DNA from: Paenibacillus sp. LS1
GTDB taxonomy: Bacteria; Bacillota; Bacilli; Paenibacillales; Paenibacillaceae
Length of the DNA stretch: 64,000 nt
Direction of reading: 5' to 3'
Assembly (NCBI RefSeq): GCF_026013365.1
Contig: NZ_JAPDOE010000011.1
Span: forward strand, 62,001-126,000
The notes under the pieces are model-generated. The model worked only from the letters and a program-made list of their open reading frames with translations. It was not told where the DNA came from and made no database searches. Shown piece after piece: positions 62,231-64,000 of this stretch; positions within the stretch are counted from its first letter, which is position 1; every line of letters begins with the position of its first letter. The position numbers and the translations under genes are program-made.

Positions 62231-63540
62231 TTATTCCTACATATAATCGGTCGGACTTGCTGGAACGCACATTGGTATGTTTGAAGCATCAGGAGAAGGA
62301 CGAGTCATTATTCGAGGTGATTGTCTGTGATGACGGATCAAATGATGATACAAAAGAGGTTGCCTGTTCTTTTGAATCGTATTTGGATCTGAGATATTGT
62401 TATCAAAAGGATCTCGGGTTTCGGGCCGGAACTGCACGAAATATGGGACTTCACCTTGCCAAGCATGAGATATGTGTGTATTTGGACACAGGGGTGTTGA
62501 TTGGTGCCGATCTCATTCGCAATATCATCGATTTTCATCTTCGGTATGCAGGCACTATCGGTTTAGGTACAGTTCATGGGATGAATCAAAAGGATGATCA
62601 GCATCCAATCGCCAGATATCTGCAATCGATTGCGTTGTCGGAACATCCTGAAGCTTGTCTGCGTAATCCGATGTTGAAAACCTACCCGGATTCCAGACAA
62701 ATGCAGTTCGACTTTTACGAAAATGACCTGGACCGAAGTTCCGCTCCGTGGTCGTTTTTCTGGACAAGTATGGTTTCCGTGGAAACCCGTGTGTTGAGAG
62801 AAGTGGGTGGATTCGACGAGTCCTTTCATGGATGGGGGCACGAGGATCTGGAATTGGGTTATCGGTTGTGGAAAGCAGGCATTCATTTTCGATCGGACCC
62901 TGCGCTTCATGCGTTGCATTTGCCTCATGAGCAATTTAATCCTGTGCAGATGACAAGCCGGAAGAATCATTTACATTTTGTCAGGTTGCATCAGGAGCTT
63001 CCTGTCGAACTGTCATATGTAAACGAGGCTCTGAATCTTGAAATGTTGCTTGCACAGTTTAATGTGGCAGATCAATATCTACCTCAAGATTATGAGCATA
63101 TTGAACCAAGCGATATGGATCCTAACCAAGAAGGCAGACGATTAGCAGTAGGATACATGTCTTCTTCGTTCGTTGATAGGTTATGTATTACCGATGTATT
63201 TGCATGTAATCAGCATAATGCTGAAGTTATTCGTACGGAACGACCTACTATTAACACCAACTTCAAAGCAGGTTTTATCAATTTTTGTGAGGATGATTAT
63301 TATCAAATGGCCGTGATTACGGATGTCTGGAAAGTTATTCCGCTGACCCTGCTAATCGTCCTGCTGGATGAACTGCTACGGATCGCTAAGCAAGTCTATC
63401 TTCTGGATACGGCCGGTCTGGATCTTGAAAAGTTGCCTATTGTTGGGGAACAGTTACCGACTGGGTTTAACGCAGAACCAATCAGACGCATTGGCAAGAC
63501 GGGCGTATATGACATAACACGTCTTGCTATGACGACTTAG
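62209..63540 (+). CDS. GT2 glycosyltransferase with galactosyltransferase-type C domain
   Basis: The 443-residue protein has a GT-A domain (VTVIIPTYNRSDLLERTLVC, FEVIVCDDGSNDDTKEV, AGTARNMGLHLAKHEICVYL then DTGVLIGADL). A Glyco_transf_7C segment follows (VGGFDESFHGWGHEDLELGY), as in chondroitin-synthase-like and polypeptide GalNAc-transferase-like enzymes. The last 160 residues are unrecognised. GAGGAGGG lies before the ATG, inside the previous gene. As last gene of the RiPP operon it supports glycosylation of the product. Confidence 0.87.
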   Translation: MGMGVTVIIPTYNRSDLLERTLVCLKHQEKDESLFEVIVCDDGSNDDTKEVACSFESYLDLRYCYQKDLGFRAGTARNMGLHLAKHEICVYLDTGVLIGADLIRNIIDFHLRYAGTIGLGTVHGMNQKDDQHPIARYLQSIALSEHPEACLRNPMLKTYPDSRQMQFDFYENDLDRSSAPWSFFWTSMVSVETRVLREVGGFDESFHGWGHEDLELGYRLWKAGIHFRSDPALHALHLPHEQFNPVQMTSRKNHLHFVRLHQELPVELSYVNEALNLEMLLAQFNVADQYLPQDYEHIEPSDMDPNQEGRRLAVGYMSSSFVDRLCITDVFACNQHNAEVIRTERPTINTNFKAGFINFCEDDYYQMAVITDVWKVIPLTLLIVLLDELLRIAKQVYLLDTAGLDLEKLPIVGEQLPTGFNAEPIRRIGKTGVYDITRLAMTT

Positions 63541-63617
63541 TTATTTCTTATCTTACTGCTTGTCTATTGCTATATGCCTCTGTACAGCCGATTCGCTACA
63601 TGGAAACTTTTGAATTC

Positions 63618-63661
63618 ATACAAGAAAGAGCCGTGCACATCTGCAGGGCTCTTTCTTGTAT
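63618..63661 (+). terminator. Intrinsic terminator of the RiPP operon
   Basis: Perfect 15-base arms ATACAAGAAAGAGCC (63618-63632) and GGCTCTTTCTTGTAT (63647-63661) enclose a 14-base loop; the U-rich part lies inside the second arm. Confidence 0.85.
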
Positions 63662-63691
63662 GCTGTGTCTGAACAAGTAATTCGGTATATC

Positions 63692-63875
63692 TTATATAGG
63701 GGGTTCATTCTTCTTTTTGAGATACTGCTCAATCACAATTTCGAGCACAGGTCCAGGGTCATCTGGCGGGCCAGATCATAATGCTTGCCTTCGAAAGGTG
63801 CCCGGCTGATCCCAGCCCGGAATCTTGGCGTACTGTAACCATCCTTAACATCACAACATTCCCCTATCTCGATTT
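63692..63875 (-). pseudogene. Decayed minus-strand gene fragment
   Basis: On the minus strand one frame reads DVKDGYSTPRFRAGISRAPF then EGKHYDLARQMT and stops at 63733-63735. A neighbouring frame continues naturally as DPGPVLEIVIEQYLKKKNEP and ends at 63692. Joining them needs one frameshift near 63755. Both halves look like real protein. There is no start codon or ribosome site. The family is not recognised. Nothing further is seen from 63876 to the window end. Confidence 0.45.
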
Positions 63876-64000
63876 AGCATAAAAAACGATACCCGACTAT
63901 CTAATCAACGATACTATAAGATAAACCGAACGTCAGAACTGGAAGGCTATAGAAATGAGGGGATCAAGGTTGAATCCGATTTGGCATGAGAGCAGTAGAG

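Noticed and set aside
53556-63540. Lanthipeptide or lasso peptide cluster
   Set aside because: No LanB/LanC/LanM-type dehydratase or cyclase, and no asparagine-synthetase-like cyclase or transglutaminase-like leader peptidase is present; radical SAM/SPASM is the only clear modifying enzyme.

Overview
The window looks like a chromosomal segment of a spore-forming, low/mid-GC Firmicute, most likely Paenibacillus. The grounds are strong AGGAGG-type ribosome binding sites with many TTG/GTG starts, intrinsic terminators, the dgkB-rlmCD gene pair seen in Bacillales, SLH-domain remnants, a large LicD/TagD/TagF-type cell-wall polymer locus, FecCD siderophore permeases and a Cys-rich RiPP (ribosomally made, modified peptide) operon. 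No rRNA, tRNA, CRISPR array or intact insertion sequence was seen.

Layout. 1-7.2 kb: tail of an M19 dipeptidase, a TetR regulator divergent from a ketopantoate-reductase-like gene, a DUF4395 membrane protein, a secreted NEP1-like (NPP1) protein on the minus strand, diacylglycerol kinase and a 23S rRNA uracil methyltransferase, with an inverted-repeat intergenic element between the last two. 7.5-10.2 kb: cysD-cysN ATP sulfurylase; CysN carries a C-terminal APS-kinase-like domain whose P-loop is gone. 10.2-14.5 kb: an accessory zone with a frameshifted SLH remnant, a zinc-ribbon/TM/LRR protein, a serine-recombinase remnant and a frameshifted secreted kelch protein.

14.9-37.2 kb: a long co-directional cluster for a phosphate-containing, probably galactofuranose-containing surface polymer. 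It holds UDP-galactopyranose mutase, two LicD transferases, two TagD-type cytidylyltransferases (one fused to a Gfo/Idh/MocA oxidoreductase), a TagF-like transferase, a TagF-like/propeller protein, four GT2 and two GT4 glycosyltransferases, a GDPD, a metallophosphoesterase, a DUF1919 protein and a three-part protein of unknown function. Eight of these proteins carry a similar small Rossmann-like domain at one end. No polymerase, flippase or ABC exporter for the polymer is present. 37.2-38.6 kb is mostly decayed coding sequence plus a small conserved gene.

38.6-52 kb: tRNA-dihydrouridine synthase; an iron-siderophore operon (AraC-type regulator read through into a substrate-binding lipoprotein, two FecCD permeases, a YumC-like ferredoxin/flavodoxin-NADP reductase) behind a Fur-box-like site; an ankyrin protein, a conserved hypothetical, a MetE-like methyltransferase and a 1121-residue HEAT-like protein.

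52-63.5 kb: a GT4 gene, then what I consider the most interesting locus. A 39-residue Cys/Gly-rich precursor peptide at 53556-53675 is followed by a hairpin and a tightly overlapping operon: radical SAM/SPASM enzyme, PqqD-like protein, S24/S26-like protease with Cys in place of Ser, 7Fe-type ferredoxin, an unrecognised 429-residue protein, two ABC transporters and two glycosyltransferases. Together they could make, cleave, export and glycosylate a thioether-type peptide. The window ends in a decayed minus-strand gene. All functional calls come from reading the sequence; no database search was run.
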